Shown here: positions 22,481-34,000 of the stretch, piece after piece
How the letters are laid out: the number at the start of each line of letters is the position of its first letter
Position numbering within the stretch: the stretch's first letter is position 1
Origin: Paludibacteraceae bacterium
GTDB taxonomy: Bacteria; Bacteroidota; Bacteroidia; Bacteroidales; Paludibacteraceae
NCBI GenBank assembly: GCA_905233375.1
Contig: CAJOEJ010000008.1
Coordinates: 1-64,000 of the forward strand
DNA length: 64,000 nt
Direction of reading: 5' to 3'
Program-made: the position numbers and the translations under genes
The notes under the pieces: generated by a model
Databases searched by the model: none
What the model was told of the DNA's origin: nothing
The model's input: the letters and a program-made list of their open reading frames with translations, nothing else

Positions 22481-25117
22481 TTATGCTTTGAGAGCCGCTA
22501 TCGTCTGCTCCAGAGCCGCTATACGCGCTTCGGCATCCGCTTTCTTTTTGCGTTCCAACTCGACAATTTCGGGTTTGGCGTTTGCTACAAAGCGTTCGTT
22601 GGAGAGTTTTGCCATGACGCCGCGGAGGAAACCTTGCTGGTGTGCGAGATCGGCTTCCAGTTTCTTGAGTTCCTCCTCCACGTTGATGAACTGATCCATC
22701 GGGATGGCGAACTCGGTCGTGCCAACGATGAACTTGGCGGCGTTGGAGCCATTGGTCAATGGTGATTGGTCATTGGTGATTTCCACGTTAGCCAATTTTT
22801 CAACCAAAGCGTTGAGGGGCTCCGGCGAGATGAGCGTAAGGCGCTCTTTCTGCGGGATGTTTTTCGACGCACGCACCGCACGGATCTCGGTGATGATCTG
22901 TTTCAGGTATGCTGTTTCTCTCAAGATCGTCTCGTCTCGATTCTCTCTCGATTGTGTCTCGTTAGTCTGATTTGCCACCATAATGCTCTCGCCCGGCTTG
23001 CGGTCGTAGAGGTTTTGCCAGAGCTCTTCCGTGATGAACGGCATGAACGGATGGAGGACACGGAGCAGACGGTCGAAGAACGCGAGCGTGGCTTCGTAGG
23101 TCGCTTTGTCGATCGGTTGCTGGTAGCCCGGTTTGATCATCTCCAGATACCATCCGCTGAACTCGTCGCAGTACAGTTTGTAGATCTCCATAAGGGCTTC
23201 GGACAAACGGTATTTGCTGAAGAGGTCGGCTATCTCGGCTTCGGTCTCGCCAAGCTTGGCTTCGAACCAGTTGATGGCATATTTGCTGGTCTCCGGTTGC
23301 TCGATTTCTGCTACTTCCAGACCTTTGACCATACGGAAACAGTTCCAGATCTTGTTGCAGAAGTTACGTCCCTGCTCGCAGAGTGCGTCATCATAGAGGA
23401 TATCGTTTCCTGCGGGAGCAGAGAGCAGGATACCCATGCGGACTCCGTCTGCGCCGTAACGCTCGATGAGGTCGAGCGGGTCGGGACTGTTGCCGAGCGA
23501 TTTGGACATCTTGCGTCCGAGTTTGTCGCGCACGATACCGGTGAAATAGACATGTTTGAACGGCATCTTGCCTTGGTACTCGTAGCCCGCCATGATCATA
23601 CGTGCCACCCAGAAGAAGATGATATCCGGACCCGTTACGAGGTCGGCGGTGGGGTAGTAGTATTGAATCTCTTTGTTGTCGGGTTCCTCGATACCGTTGA
23701 AGAGCGAGATAGGCCAGAGCCATGAGCTGAACCAGGTGTCGAGAGCACCTTCGTCTTGGACGTAGTTGCCTTCGGGTTTCGTCTCGGATACGATGATCTT
23801 GTCATCCGGGTAGTTCTCGAGACCTGTCTCGGCGAGCAAGTCGGCATCGTAGTATGCGGGAATACGGTGCCCCCACCAGAGCTGGCGGCTGATACACCAG
23901 TCTTTGATGTTCTCCAGCCAGTTGCGGTAGGTGTTCTTGTACTTGGCGGGATAGAAGACGATGTCGTCGTTCATTACCGGCGGCAGGGCGATGTCGGCAA
24001 AGTGCTTCATCCTGACGAACCACTGGAGACTCAACCGCGGCTCGATAGGTACGTTGGTACGCTCGGAGTAACCGACCTTGTTGTCGTAGTCTTCGATCTT
24101 CTCCACGAGGTTGAGCGCCTTGAGGTCTTCAACGATCTGCTTGCGGCATTCGAACCGGTCCATTCCGTGGTACTTGCGTACGTTCGGCTGCAGTTCCTCT
24201 TCCATCGTGTCCATGTTCAGATGTGCGTCCGGCGTGAAGATATCGATGGTCTTGAGGTTGTATTTCTGACCTAACATGTAGTCGTTCACATCATGCGCCG
24301 GTGTCACTTTGAGGCAGCCGGTACCGAAACCGATCTCGACGTAACGGTCTTCAATAATAGGAATCACGCGTCCTACGCCCGGTACGCGTACGTGCTTGCC
24401 TTTGAGCCATTGGTTCTTCTCCTCTTTGGGGTTGATGCAGACGGCGATATCACCGAAGATGGTCTCCGGACGGGTCGTCGCCACAATGGCGTATTTGCCG
24501 GGCTCCTCGACCACTTCATAGCGCAGGTAGTAGAACTTGCTGTGCTCCTCGTGATAGATGACCTCCTCGTCGGAGAGGGCAGTCTGCCGCTCGGGATCCC
24601 AGTTGACCATCCGCAGACCACGGTAGATGAGTCCTTTGTTATACAGGTCGCAGAAGACCTTGATGACCGCGCGCGAACGGGTCTCGTCCATGGTGAAAGA
24701 GGTGCGGTCCCAGTCGCAGGAACAACCGAGTTTGCGGAGCTGCTTGAGGATGATACCTCCGTGCTCGTCGGTCCAGTCCCATGCATGTTTGAGGAACTGC
24801 CCGCGGGTGAGGTCGGATTTGTTGATTCCCTGCTCCTTAAGGCGCTTGATGACCTTTGCTTCGGTTGCAATCGAGGCGTGGTCGGTACCCGGCACCCAGC
24901 AGGCGTTCTTGCCTTCGAGGCGTGCCCGGCGCACGAGGATATCCTGAATCGTCTCGTTGAGCACGTGACCCATATGCAGCACACCCGTTACGTTGGGCGG
25001 CGGAATAACGATGGTAAACGGTTCGCGACCGTCCGGTTCGCTGTGAAAAAGCCCGTTGTCCAGCCAATATTGGTACCAGCGGGCTTCAATGTCAGTAGGA
25101 TTATAACACTTATCCAT
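22481..25117 (-). CDS. valS: Valyl-tRNA synthetase
   Basis: An 878-residue class I synthetase charging tRNA-Val. [13 protein letters not shown] near residue 40 is the HIGH-type motif and KMSKSLGN the KMSKS motif; the editing domain ([13 protein letters not shown]) lies between, and the anticodon-binding domain and C-terminal coiled coil ([18 protein letters not shown]) follow. In the tail-linking region two low-complexity stretches occur: [13 protein letters not shown] (GAGAC-rich DNA, 22921-22968) and [10 protein letters not shown], encoded by an ATTGGTGATTGGTCATTGG-type micro-repeat (22751-22780). The latter looks like an in-frame insertion. Confidence 0.97.
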   Translation of the reverse strand: MDKCYNPTDIEARWYQYWLDNGLFHSEPDGREPFTIVIPPPNVTGVLHMGHVLNETIQDILVRRARLEGKNACWVPGTDHASIATEAKVIKRLKEQGINKSDLTRGQFLKHAWDWTDEHGGIILKQLRKLGCSCDWDRTSFTMDETRSRAVIKVFCDLYNKGLIYRGLRMVNWDPERQTALSDEEVIYHEEHSKFYYLRYEVVEEPGKYAIVATTRPETIFGDIAVCINPKEEKNQWLKGKHVRVPGVGRVIPIIEDRYVEIGFGTGCLKVTPAHDVNDYMLGQKYNLKTIDIFTPDAHLNMDTMEEELQPNVRKYHGMDRFECRKQIVEDLKALNLVEKIEDYDNKVGYSERTNVPIEPRLSLQWFVRMKHFADIALPPVMNDDIVFYPAKYKNTYRNWLENIKDWCISRQLWWGHRIPAYYDADLLAETGLENYPDDKIIVSETKPEGNYVQDEGALDTWFSSWLWPISLFNGIEEPDNKEIQYYYPTADLVTGPDIIFFWVARMIMAGYEYQGKMPFKHVYFTGIVRDKLGRKMSKSLGNSPDPLDLIERYGADGVRMGILLSAPAGNDILYDDALCEQGRNFCNKIWNCFRMVKGLEVAEIEQPETSKYAINWFEAKLGETEAEIADLFSKYRLSEALMEIYKLYCDEFSGWYLEMIKPGYQQPIDKATYEATLAFFDRLLRVLHPFMPFITEELWQNLYDRKPGESIMVANQTNETQSRENRDETILRETAYLKQIITEIRAVRASKNIPQKERLTLISPEPLNALVEKLANVEITNDQSPLTNGSNAAKFIVGTTEFAIPMDQFINVEEELKKLEADLAHQQGFLRGVMAKLSNERFVANAKPEIVELERKKKADAEARIAALEQTIAALKA
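22751..22780. repeat. ATTGGTGATTGG micro-repeat inside valS
   Basis: Near-tandem ATTGGTCAATGGTGATTGG units lie in-frame and translate (minus strand) to TNDQSPLTN. The same word family occurs at 59751-59786 and 10961-10983. Confidence 0.6.
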
Positions 25118-25157
25118 TTTATTATTTAGAATTTTAGCATTTTACACAAAAAGCGTG

Positions 25158-25188
25158 CAAAATTACAAAAATAATTTGACATATGCAA
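25158..25188 (-). promoter_or_regulatory. Promoter of valS
   Basis: Minus-strand TTGCATATGTC begins at 25188 and TAATTTTG spans 25165-25158, with 19 bases between. It diverges from the korA promoter about 30 bases away. Confidence 0.75.
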
Positions 25189-25216
25189 GTGTTCGTCTAT
25201 TTTTCTGCGATAAAAT

Positions 25217-25247
25217 TTGCACATGTCGAAAAAAAGCAGTACCTTTG
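25217..25247 (+). promoter_or_regulatory. Promoter of the 2-oxoacid oxidoreductase operon
   Basis: TTGCACATGTC begins at 25217 and TACCTTTG spans 25240-25247, with a 19-base A-rich spacer. Confidence 0.78.
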
Positions 25248-25293
25248 CATAAAAATTTAAAATACATACCAAAAAATACTAATTGCACAAGCA

Positions 25294-27168
25294 ATGAGAA
25301 AAAACGTAGTAGTTCGTTTTTGTGGAGATTCGGGCGACGGCATGCAGTTGACGGGCAACTTGTTTGCCCAGTTGGGTGCCGAGTTAGGGCATGAAATCTC
25401 CACCTTACCGGATTTTCCCGCGGAGATACGTGCTCCGCAAGGCACACTCGGAGGAGTGAGCGGTTTTCAAGTAGAGTTAGGCGCCGAGGTCTATACGCCG
25501 GGCGACAAAGCAGATGTGATTGTGGCGATGAACGCAGCCGCCCTCAAGGTGTGTACCCTGGGCAGCCATTTCAATCATCCTCAGGCGCATTATGATGAGT
25601 CGTTTGCATTGTACCACCGTCACGCGGTGGTGATTGTGGATACCGATGCGCTGACGGACAAGGATCTGGAGAAAGCGCAGTACCATACGACCAATCCGTT
25701 TACCGAACTGGATATCCCGGAGTCGGTTCAGATTGTTCCGGTAGCGCTGACGACGCTGACCAAAGAGGCGCTGAAGGAGTCGGGTCTGGATAACAAATCC
25801 ATGCTCAAGAGCCGTAACATGTTCGCGCTGGGTCTGATCTGCTGGTTGTTCGACGAACCGATGGACAAGGCAATCCACCTGTTGGAAGACAAGTTCAAGA
25901 AGAAACCGGCGCTGGTGGCACCGAACACCAAAGTGATGGTGGACGGTTATAACTACGGTCAGAACCTCGCGCTGTCGGTGAACCGATTCAGATTAGAAGC
26001 CTCTTCCAAGCCCTCCCCTGAAGGGAAGGGTGTTTACACCTCTATCGCCGGCAACAAGGCGACGGCGTGGGGACTGATAGCAGCGGCGGAGAAAGCCGGC
26101 AAGCATCTGTTCTTAGGTTCGTATCCTATCACGCCCGCTACGGATATCTTGCATGAGTTGGCAGGCAGGAAAGATATGAACGTGATGGCTATTCAGGTGG
26201 AGGACGAGATCGCCGGCGCCTGTACGGCTATCGGTGCGGCGTTTGCCGGAGACCTGGCCTGTACGAGCACAAGCGGTCCGGGTCTGAGTCTGAAGAGTGA
26301 GGCGATCGGTCTGGCTGTGATGGCGGAACTGCCGCTGGTGGTTATTGACGTACAGCGTGGCGGTCCCTCGACCGGACTGCCGACCAAGACGGAGCAAACG
26401 GATCTGATGCAGGCGATGTACGGTCGTAACGGCGAATGTCCGGTAGTTGTGTTAGCGGCTTCGTCGTCCGCCAACTGTTTCAATTTTGCCTATGAAGCCT
26501 GCCGTATCGCCTTGGAGAACATGACTCCGGTGGTTCTGCTGACGGATACGTATCTGGCGAACGGAACGGCGTTGTGGCGTATTCCCAAGCTGGCGGAACT
26601 GCCTGCTATTCACCCGCAAAGCGTGCCCGAAGAGCTCAAAGGACATTTCAATCCGGCGTTGCGTGACGAGCGTGGTGTGCGCTACTGGGCTTATCCGGGC
26701 ATGGAAGGGTATCAGCACCGTAACATGGGACTGGAGCGCGATGCCGAACGCGGCACTATCTCCACGAACCCCGAGAATCACGAGCAGATGGTTCTGGCGC
26801 GCAAGCACAAGATAGAGCAGATCGCAGAGCAGATACCGGAGTTAAAGGTAATAACCTCTCCCCAGCCCTCCCGAGGGAGAGAACTGGTGCTCGTCGGATG
26901 GGGCAGTACGGAAGGACATCTGCATGCCGCGGCGAACCAGTTGGGATGCGACCTGGTGCAGTTCAATTATATCCATCCGCTACCGAAGAACACCCGCGAG
27001 GTGCTGAGCCAATACAAACGCATCGTGGTGTGCGAATTGAATACGGGTCAGTTTGCCGCTTATCTTCGTTCGCAGTTCCCCGAACTGCCTATTGAGCAAT
27101 ATAACGAGAATCAGGGACAGCCGTTTGCCGTTGAACGGATCGTAAGAAATGTGAAAGGTGAAAATTGA
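25294..27168 (+). CDS. korA: 2-oxoacid:ferredoxin oxidoreductase, fused gamma-alpha subunit
   Basis: 624 residues. Residues 1-190 are the gamma domain (VRFCGDSGDGMQLTGNLFAQ, PQGTLGGVSGFQVEL); the rest is the PorA-type alpha subunit (GSYPITPATDILHELAG, TSTSGPGLSLKSEAIGLAVM, VIDVQRGGPSTGLPT). With the beta subunit it interconverts 2-oxoglutarate or a related 2-oxoacid and the acyl-CoA using ferredoxin. Two palindromic repeat copies are read in-frame: SSKPSPEGKG near residue 237 (25997-26030) and SPQPSRGRE near residue 524 (26853-26882), both in places that look like surface loops. Confidence 0.92.
   Translation: MRKNVVVRFCGDSGDGMQLTGNLFAQLGAELGHEISTLPDFPAEIRAPQGTLGGVSGFQVELGAEVYTPGDKADVIVAMNAAALKVCTLGSHFNHPQAHYDESFALYHRHAVVIVDTDALTDKDLEKAQYHTTNPFTELDIPESVQIVPVALTTLTKEALKESGLDNKSMLKSRNMFALGLICWLFDEPMDKAIHLLEDKFKKKPALVAPNTKVMVDGYNYGQNLALSVNRFRLEASSKPSPEGKGVYTSIAGNKATAWGLIAAAEKAGKHLFLGSYPITPATDILHELAGRKDMNVMAIQVEDEIAGACTAIGAAFAGDLACTSTSGPGLSLKSEAIGLAVMAELPLVVIDVQRGGPSTGLPTKTEQTDLMQAMYGRNGECPVVVLAASSSANCFNFAYEACRIALENMTPVVLLTDTYLANGTALWRIPKLAELPAIHPQSVPEELKGHFNPALRDERGVRYWAYPGMEGYQHRNMGLERDAERGTISTNPENHEQMVLARKHKIEQIAEQIPELKVITSPQPSRGRELVLVGWGSTEGHLHAAANQLGCDLVQFNYIHPLPKNTREVLSQYKRIVVCELNTGQFAAYLRSQFPELPIEQYNENQGQPFAVERIVRNVKGEN
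25997..26030 (+). repeat. Palindromic repeat copy inside korA (first)
   Basis: AAGCCTCTTCCAAGCCCTCC followed by CCTGAAGGGAAGGG matches the pattern of the DUF559-bounding repeat (AAGCCTACC, spacer, CCCTCCC, AGGGAGGGG). In-frame. Confidence 0.6.
26853..26882 (+). repeat. Palindromic repeat copy inside korA (second)
   Basis: AACCTCTCCCCAGCCCTCCC followed by GAGGGAGAGA; a shorter degenerate member of the same family, in-frame, giving SPQPSRGR. Confidence 0.5.
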
Positions 27169-27179
27169 AAGGGGTAATT

Positions 27180-28211
27180 ATGGAAGCAAGTGAATTCAAA
27201 TCAGATCAATACGTACGTTTTTGTCCGGGCTGCGGTGACCACGCTATCTGTATGGCGTTGCAGAAAGCCATGGCGCAGATAGGCATAGCGCCGCATAATG
27301 TGGCAGTAGTCAGCGGTATCGGCTGTTCGAGCCGTATGCCTCACTACCTGAACACCTACGGATTCAATACCATCCACGGTCGCGGCGGTGCAGTCGCTAC
27401 AGGTGTCAAGACGAGCCATCCCGAGCTGACCGTTTGGCAGATGTCCGGCGACGGCGACTGCCTGGCTATCGGCGGAAACCATTTTATCCATGAGATACGC
27501 CGTAACGTGGACCTGAACGTCTGCATGTTCAACAACCGCATCTATGGTCTGACCAAAGGTCAGTATTCTCCGACGAGCCCCAAGGGTTTTGTATCCAAAT
27601 CGTCCCCGTTCGGAACGGTTGAACGCCCGTTCATTCCTGCCGAACTGGTATTGGGCGCACGCGGCACGTTCTTTGCGCGTACGCTGGATGTGGATATGCC
27701 GACGACGGTCAATTGTCTGGTGGCGGCGCAGCAGCACAAAGGCTGCTCCATTGTGGAGTGCCTGGTCAACTGCGTCATTTTCAATAACGGTACGCACGCG
27801 TGGATCGCGGACCGCGAGCAGCGTGCGGAGCACAGTATCGTGCTCACGCATGGCGAGAAAATGATTTTTGGTGCCAACAAAGACAAGGGTCTTGCCGTTG
27901 ATATCGACCCGCAGACTTTTGTTCCGCGTATCGTGGTCGTTCCGGCGGATGACGCGCGTGTGTTAGTGCATGACGCGCATCAGTCCGACCCGACGCTTCA
28001 TCGTCTGTTGGCGCTCATGGGGCAGGAACGCTTCGTCGATGTACAAAGTGAGGCAAAGGACGAACTGCCCGTTGCACTCGGTGTGATACGCGATGTGGAA
28101 GCACCGACGTATGACAGTGAAGTGAACGGACAGATCGCAGCTGTGCGGGAGAAAGCAAAAGCTAGGACTTTTGATGAACTGACCGCTACACTCGACCAAT
28201 GGGAGATGTAA
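27180..28211 (+). CDS. korB: 2-oxoacid:ferredoxin oxidoreductase, beta subunit
   Basis: A 343-residue thiamine-diphosphate-binding subunit. RFCPGCGDHAIC and GIGCSSRMPHYLN carry cysteines of the beta-subunit [4Fe-4S] site; MSGDGDCLAIGGNHFIHEIR followed by N is the TPP motif (GDG to N). YSPTSPKGFVSKSSPFG lies near the substrate pocket and is typical of the KorB branch. The ATG at 27180 is used rather than an in-frame TTG at 27165 that overlaps the alpha gene. No korC or korD is present in the window, so the enzyme is probably two-subunit. Confidence 0.93.
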   Translation: MEASEFKSDQYVRFCPGCGDHAICMALQKAMAQIGIAPHNVAVVSGIGCSSRMPHYLNTYGFNTIHGRGGAVATGVKTSHPELTVWQMSGDGDCLAIGGNHFIHEIRRNVDLNVCMFNNRIYGLTKGQYSPTSPKGFVSKSSPFGTVERPFIPAELVLGARGTFFARTLDVDMPTTVNCLVAAQQHKGCSIVECLVNCVIFNNGTHAWIADREQRAEHSIVLTHGEKMIFGANKDKGLAVDIDPQTFVPRIVVVPADDARVLVHDAHQSDPTLHRLLALMGQERFVDVQSEAKDELPVALGVIRDVEAPTYDSEVNGQIAAVREKAKARTFDELTATLDQWEM

Positions 28212-28212
28212 C

Positions 28213-28241
28213 AAAAAAGCGAGCACACGGCTCGCTTTTTT
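28213..28241. terminator. Bidirectional terminator between korB and clpB
   Basis: AAAAAAGCGAGC and GCTCGCTTTTTT form a 12-bp stem around a 5-base loop, serving both converging genes. Confidence 0.88.
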
Positions 28242-28255
28242 GTTGGTCAATAGTC

Positions 28256-30316
<2,061 letters not shown>

Positions 30317-30357
30317 AGTTGTATGTTGTTTAGTTAGTTTCTTTTACCCATACTCCT

Positions 30358-30399
30358 ACAAACAATGCGCCAAACGCGCTACTTCTGACAAAATGGCAG
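30358..30399 (-). promoter_or_regulatory. Candidate sigma-54-like promoter and palindrome upstream of clpB
   Basis: On the minus strand CTGCCATTTTGTCAG (30399-30385) is an imperfect palindrome; 12 bases later TGGCGC (30372-30367) and TTGT (30361-30358) have sigma-54 -24/-12 spacing. No TAnnTTTG box is seen. Transcription would start near 30347, 30 bases before the ATG. By-eye call. Confidence 0.45.
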
Positions 30400-30401
30400 T
30401 C

Positions 30402-31766
30402 TTATCGGTCACGCGTTTTGAACCATTCCAGCAGGGCGTTCATGTCGGGCAGGACGAGGTCGGCATGCTCGGCTTCGAGATCGGAGTCCGGCAGGATGCC
30501 TGTATTGACGGCGCAGGCGAACAACCCTGCGGCTTTCGCGGCACGCACGCCCAAAGGTGCGTTTTCAACTACCATACATTCTTCTTTGGCAAAGCCGCAC
30601 CGTTCCCACGCTTTGAGATAGGGTTCGGGATCGGGTTTGCCTTTGGTACAATCGAAGGACGAAATGATGCCTTTGAAGACGTTATGGAAGGTTTTGTTGA
30701 GGGCGTTGATAAGGTCCCGTTGTCCCGAGCCGGTGACCACCCAGCATTCGATACCGTTGTCGTGCAGGTATTGCAGCACTTTGTCCACGTCGGGTATGAT
30801 GCCCGGAAAACCGCCTGTCATTTGGGTGAAATGGTCGGTCTTGTCCTTATAAATGGCTTGAATGAGTTCGGGTGTAGCATCGGTGCCGTACATCTGCTGA
30901 TGATGCTCCTGAATAACCCCGGTACTCGTGCGTCCTTCGTTGCGGTAGCACTCGATGGCGGTATATGGCAGTCCGTGTTTTGTCATCGCCCATGCCCACG
31001 ACTCGGCGTGATAGGGCATGGAGTTGTAGAGCACCCCGTCCTGGTCAAAGAAAACGGCTTTGGGCATACGGGTTCCGGCGGAACGGGTTCTTTCTCCGAA
31101 GATGGTACTTCCGATACGGACCATGTTACTGCCGCATTCGATGGCGATGGTATAGTCGTCAGACATACCCATGGAAAGAACGGCTTCGTTACCGGATGGC
31201 AGATCGGAAACGTCTGTCAGATGGCGAACCAAACTTGCTGTTTGGGTAAAACACCTTCTTATCTCCGTTTCATCCTCGGTGTTCGTCGCCATGGTCATCA
31301 GCCCGCGTATGCGTACATTCGGAAACGCGGACAACTGCCGGCAGATGGCGGATAGTTCTTCCGTTGAGAAACCCGTCTTGGTCTCTTCGCGGGCAACGTG
31401 TACTTCCAGCAGTACGTCTTGTACAATGCCGGTTCTGCCCGCTTCGTCGTTGATGTCTTGCAGCAACCGTTCAGAGTCCACAGAATGGATCAGATACGGA
31501 CGCAGTTTCATCAGGTCCCGCACTTTGTTGGTTTGCAGATGTCCGATGAAATGCCAGTATATATCTGACGGCAGTTGTGCGGCTTTCTGCTTCAGTTCCT
31601 GCACGCGGCTCTCTCCGAAATGCCTTTCTCCGGCCTCGTAGGCGGCACGTATGGCTTCTGTCGGTTGGAACTTGCTTACACACACGAGCGTGACGTGCGC
31701 GGGGATATGCGCACGTACCTTGTTTAAATGGGATGGTATCGTTGAAAACGGACAATTATCGGTCAT
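30402..31766 (-). CDS. PLP-homeostasis protein (YggS/PLPBP) fused to a HAD-family phosphatase
   Basis: 454 residues in one frame. Residues 1-233 are a complete YggS/PLPBP domain ([20 protein letters not shown] with the PLP-binding lysine, [41 protein letters not shown]). Residues 236-450 are a beta-phosphoglucomutase-like HAD domain with [10 protein letters not shown] (motif I), VVTGSG (II), [10 protein letters not shown] (III) and [16 protein letters not shown] (IV), so the catalytic residues look intact. YggS regulates free PLP; some HAD enzymes dephosphorylate PLP or sugar phosphates, so joint B6 control is a fair inference. Its ATG overlaps the glsB stop (ATGA). Confidence 0.85.
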   Translation of the reverse strand: MTDNCPFSTIPSHLNKVRAHIPAHVTLVCVSKFQPTEAIRAAYEAGERHFGESRVQELKQKAAQLPSDIYWHFIGHLQTNKVRDLMKLRPYLIHSVDSERLLQDINDEAGRTGIVQDVLLEVHVAREETKTGFSTEELSAICRQLSAFPNVRIRGLMTMATNTEDETEIRRCFTQTASLVRHLTDVSDLPSGNEAVLSMGMSDDYTIAIECGSNMVRIGSTIFGERTRSAGTRMPKAVFFDQDGVLYNSMPYHAESWAWAMTKHGLPYTAIECYRNEGRTSTGVIQEHHQQMYGTDATPELIQAIYKDKTDHFTQMTGGFPGIIPDVDKVLQYLHDNGIECWVVTGSGQRDLINALNKTFHNVFKGIISSFDCTKGKPDPEPYLKAWERCGFAKEECMVVENAPLGVRAAKAAGLFACAVNTGILPDSDLEAEHADLVLPDMNALLEWFKTRDR

Positions 31767-32704
31767 TGTTGTGCCAGCCATTCGGTGTATGGGGTTATAT
31801 AGCGTTCTTTTTTCTCGGGATAGACGGTCTCCAGATCGACCATGATGCCGCTTTCGTACACGTTTGCCAGCTCGTCATTGACGGCATTGCCGAAGAACTG
31901 CAGTTCGTTGGTCAGGTTGAGGTAGGCGGAGAACATAGGCGGAATGACCGTTCCCTGTTCCCGTACGGCACGCTGGAGAATATGGTAGTTCTCCTGTTTG
32001 TCATCGCCGGCAAACGGCAGTTCCATGCCGGACGCCGGACGGAAGGGTTTGTAGGGCGCGAACAACCCTTCTTCCCCGCGATGATAGCGGTTGAGGTAGG
32101 CATATATCAGTTCGCGGGCGGTGGTGTTGTAGTCTGGATAGATGGTCACTTTGCCGATCATCCATCTCAGCGAGGGGTGATTGTGCATCAGTGCTCCGAT
32201 GCCGTCCCATATGTTATCCAGCGCAAAGAGCGCTTTGACACCCATTTCGCGGGTCTGGTACATGGGTTGCACGAATGCGCGTCCGAACTCGATGGTATTG
32301 GGCAGGAACTCGCGGATAAAACGCTCCGAGTAATGGAACAGGTGAGCCGAGGTGATAAAAGGCTGTAGCTCGCCTGCCTCGTTCGGTCTCAGTTCCGCCT
32401 CCGAGCCTAACAGATAGCGGTATCCTCCGATGATTTGCTTATGTTCCGGATCCCACACAATGAGTTGGTGGTAGGGTCTGGGCATGACGTCCATTTCGTC
32501 CATGTCCATCTCTTTGCCTGTAGCTCCTCCTCCGTCGCGATAACTGATCTCACGCAGGCGGGCTATCTCACGCATCACGTTCGGACACTCATGCGCCGTG
32601 ATGTCATAAATCAAATTATCCGCTTTGTTGGATGGTCGAAGCAGGTGACCTGCCAGTTCGCTTTCCAGTACGGATGTTTCAACAGGTGGTATGATCGGTT
32701 GCAT
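31763..32704 (-). CDS. glsB: N-acyltransferase, GlsB/OlsB-like (glycine-lipid synthesis)
   Basis: 313 residues of the GNAT-like hemolysin/OlsB fold. The central REISYRDGG, YHQLIVWDPEHKQIIGGYRY, NTIEFGRAFVQPMYQ and later FGNAVNDEL blocks match the N-acyltransferase that, in Bacteroides thetaiotaomicron, acylates glycine with a 3-hydroxy fatty acid. An O-acyltransferase (GlsA-like) gene lies directly upstream with overlapping ends, the same pair as in Bacteroides. The amino acid used here (glycine, ornithine or another) is inferred from the lineage, not from sequence. Confidence 0.78.
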   Translation of the reverse strand: MQPIIPPVETSVLESELAGHLLRPSNKADNLIYDITAHECPNVMREIARLREISYRDGGGATGKEMDMDEMDVMPRPYHQLIVWDPEHKQIIGGYRYLLGSEAELRPNEAGELQPFITSAHLFHYSERFIREFLPNTIEFGRAFVQPMYQTREMGVKALFALDNIWDGIGALMHNHPSLRWMIGKVTIYPDYNTTARELIYAYLNRYHRGEEGLFAPYKPFRPASGMELPFAGDDKQENYHILQRAVREQGTVIPPMFSAYLNLTNELQFFGNAVNDELANVYESGIMVDLETVYPEKKERYITPYTEWLAQQ

Positions 32705-33560
32705 GTTCTTTCAACTTTAAACTTTCAACTTTCAACTTTACCTCTTGTGCCCACTCTTTGGGCGTTCGGCTGTTGTCCAGGGTGGTATAGGGAATGGGCG
32801 GAAGCACGTGTACACGGAAATGTTTGCCGCGTGCGCCGTACATCTCATCCACCAGGTACAGCATCTCTATATTGAGTTTTATGTGCAGTATTTTGCGTAT
32901 CAGCGCGAGCATGTAAAAGAAGCGGCTGTTCTGTCCTTCAAAGTAGATAGGCACGATATCCCGGTGGTACTCGCGGGCACGCTGGACGAAGTTCTTCTGC
33001 CATTCAAGGTCCTGTATCCGCCATTTACCGTCGATACGCTGGAGCCGGCTGCATGCGCCTGCAGGGAAGGTGAGCACGTCTGTTCCCGATTCCCACATCC
33101 GCTGTTGCTGCTCCGCCTGCTCGCGCGTCAGCCGTCCGACTTTGTTGACTGGCGCCCACAAGCTGTTGATAGGCTCCATATACATGAGCAGTTCGTTCAC
33201 AATGACCTTGAGAGGCCGTTCGCTTGCCGGACTGGTCGCTGGGTCTTTCGGCATCCTGCTGTCATGAATCATCTGTGCGATGATCATGCCATCGAGTCCG
33301 CCGAGAGGGTGGTTGGAGACGAAGATGACAGGCTGGTCGGAAGAAGGAATGTTCTCCGCGCCTTCGATAGAGGCGGTGCAACCCAGTTCCTCGGAGAGGG
33401 TCATCCGGATGAAGTCATAGTCTCGCAGGTCCGGATGCCTGCTCAGAAACGCGTTCATCTCTTTGATGTGCGTGATATGCTCCAGATACCGGATGATAAA
33501 TCCGGGTATCCTGGCATTGGGTGCTTTAGCCCGTAGTATGGCGCGGATATCAAACTGCAT
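32679..33560 (-). CDS. glsA: O-acyltransferase, PlsC-type, GlsA-like
   Basis: 293 residues. VIFVSNHPLGGLDGMIIAQM contains an NHxxxxxD motif of PlsC-type acyltransferases; VLTFPAGACSRLQ corresponds to the FPEG-like substrate block. This is the usual partner of the N-acyltransferase and adds the second acyl chain to make glycine (or ornithine) lipids. The last 16 residues (KVESLKLKEHATDHTTC) come from a TTGAAAG micro-repeat (32708-32740), overlapping the glsB start by 26 bases, so the natural C-terminus may have been extended by the repeat. Confidence 0.8.
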   Translation of the reverse strand: MQFDIRAILRAKAPNARIPGFIIRYLEHITHIKEMNAFLSRHPDLRDYDFIRMTLSEELGCTASIEGAENIPSSDQPVIFVSNHPLGGLDGMIIAQMIHDSRMPKDPATSPASERPLKVIVNELLMYMEPINSLWAPVNKVGRLTREQAEQQQRMWESGTDVLTFPAGACSRLQRIDGKWRIQDLEWQKNFVQRAREYHRDIVPIYFEGQNSRFFYMLALIRKILHIKLNIEMLYLVDEMYGARGKHFRVHVLPPIPYTTLDNSRTPKEWAQEVKLKVESLKLKEHATDHTTC

Positions 33561-33564
33561 TCAC

Positions 33565-33981
33565 TTAATGAACGGCGTGAAGGATGTCCACAATCGGCGT
33601 CTTGGCGATAGAGATGAGTTCGCAGTCATAACTGTTCATCGCCTGTTTGAGCGCGAAGACCGCATCGTCCAGCATGTTCGCCTGAACGAGTACAGGTACG
33701 CTCTTGCGGGTTTCTTTCTCGCCGTCGATGGTGATCATTTCCACGCGTGCTTTGTACCAGTAGGCTCCTTCTTCATTGGGGAAAACCTCAAAGAACTGGC
33801 TGCGTTTGCAGCTCTGCACTTCGCAGTCGCCGAAAATGAACGGTTTGAGTTCGGTCATCAGGCAGTTCTCTGCGTCCGAAAAATTAACTGCGCCGTCAAT
33901 GAGGTAGATCTCTTTTACTTTGCCGGGGTTTTCTTCTCCCGTCTGGCGCTCGTAATGAACTTTAATCTCGTGAAAAATCAT
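33565..33981 (-). CDS. DUF4494 family protein
   Basis: A 138-residue soluble protein. KVHYERQTGEENPGKVKEIY, LIDGAVNFSDAEN and SQFFEVFPNEEGAYWYKARV are typical of DUF4494, a family restricted to Bacteroidetes and their phages with no known role; in genomes it often sits near housekeeping genes, as here. No signal peptide or membrane helix. Four bases separate its stop from the glsA start, so it belongs to the same run of genes from nusB. Confidence 0.82.
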   Translation of the reverse strand: MIFHEIKVHYERQTGEENPGKVKEIYLIDGAVNFSDAENCLMTELKPFIFGDCEVQSCKRSQFFEVFPNEEGAYWYKARVEMITIDGEKETRKSVPVLVQANMLDDAVFALKQAMNSYDCELISIAKTPIVDILHAVH

Positions 33982-34000
33982 ATGTTTTACGCTTTAATTT

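Noticed and set aside
22766..23725. Long plus-strand frame opposite valS
   Set aside because: Shadow of the valS coding strand; the protein is compositionally odd and valS is certain.
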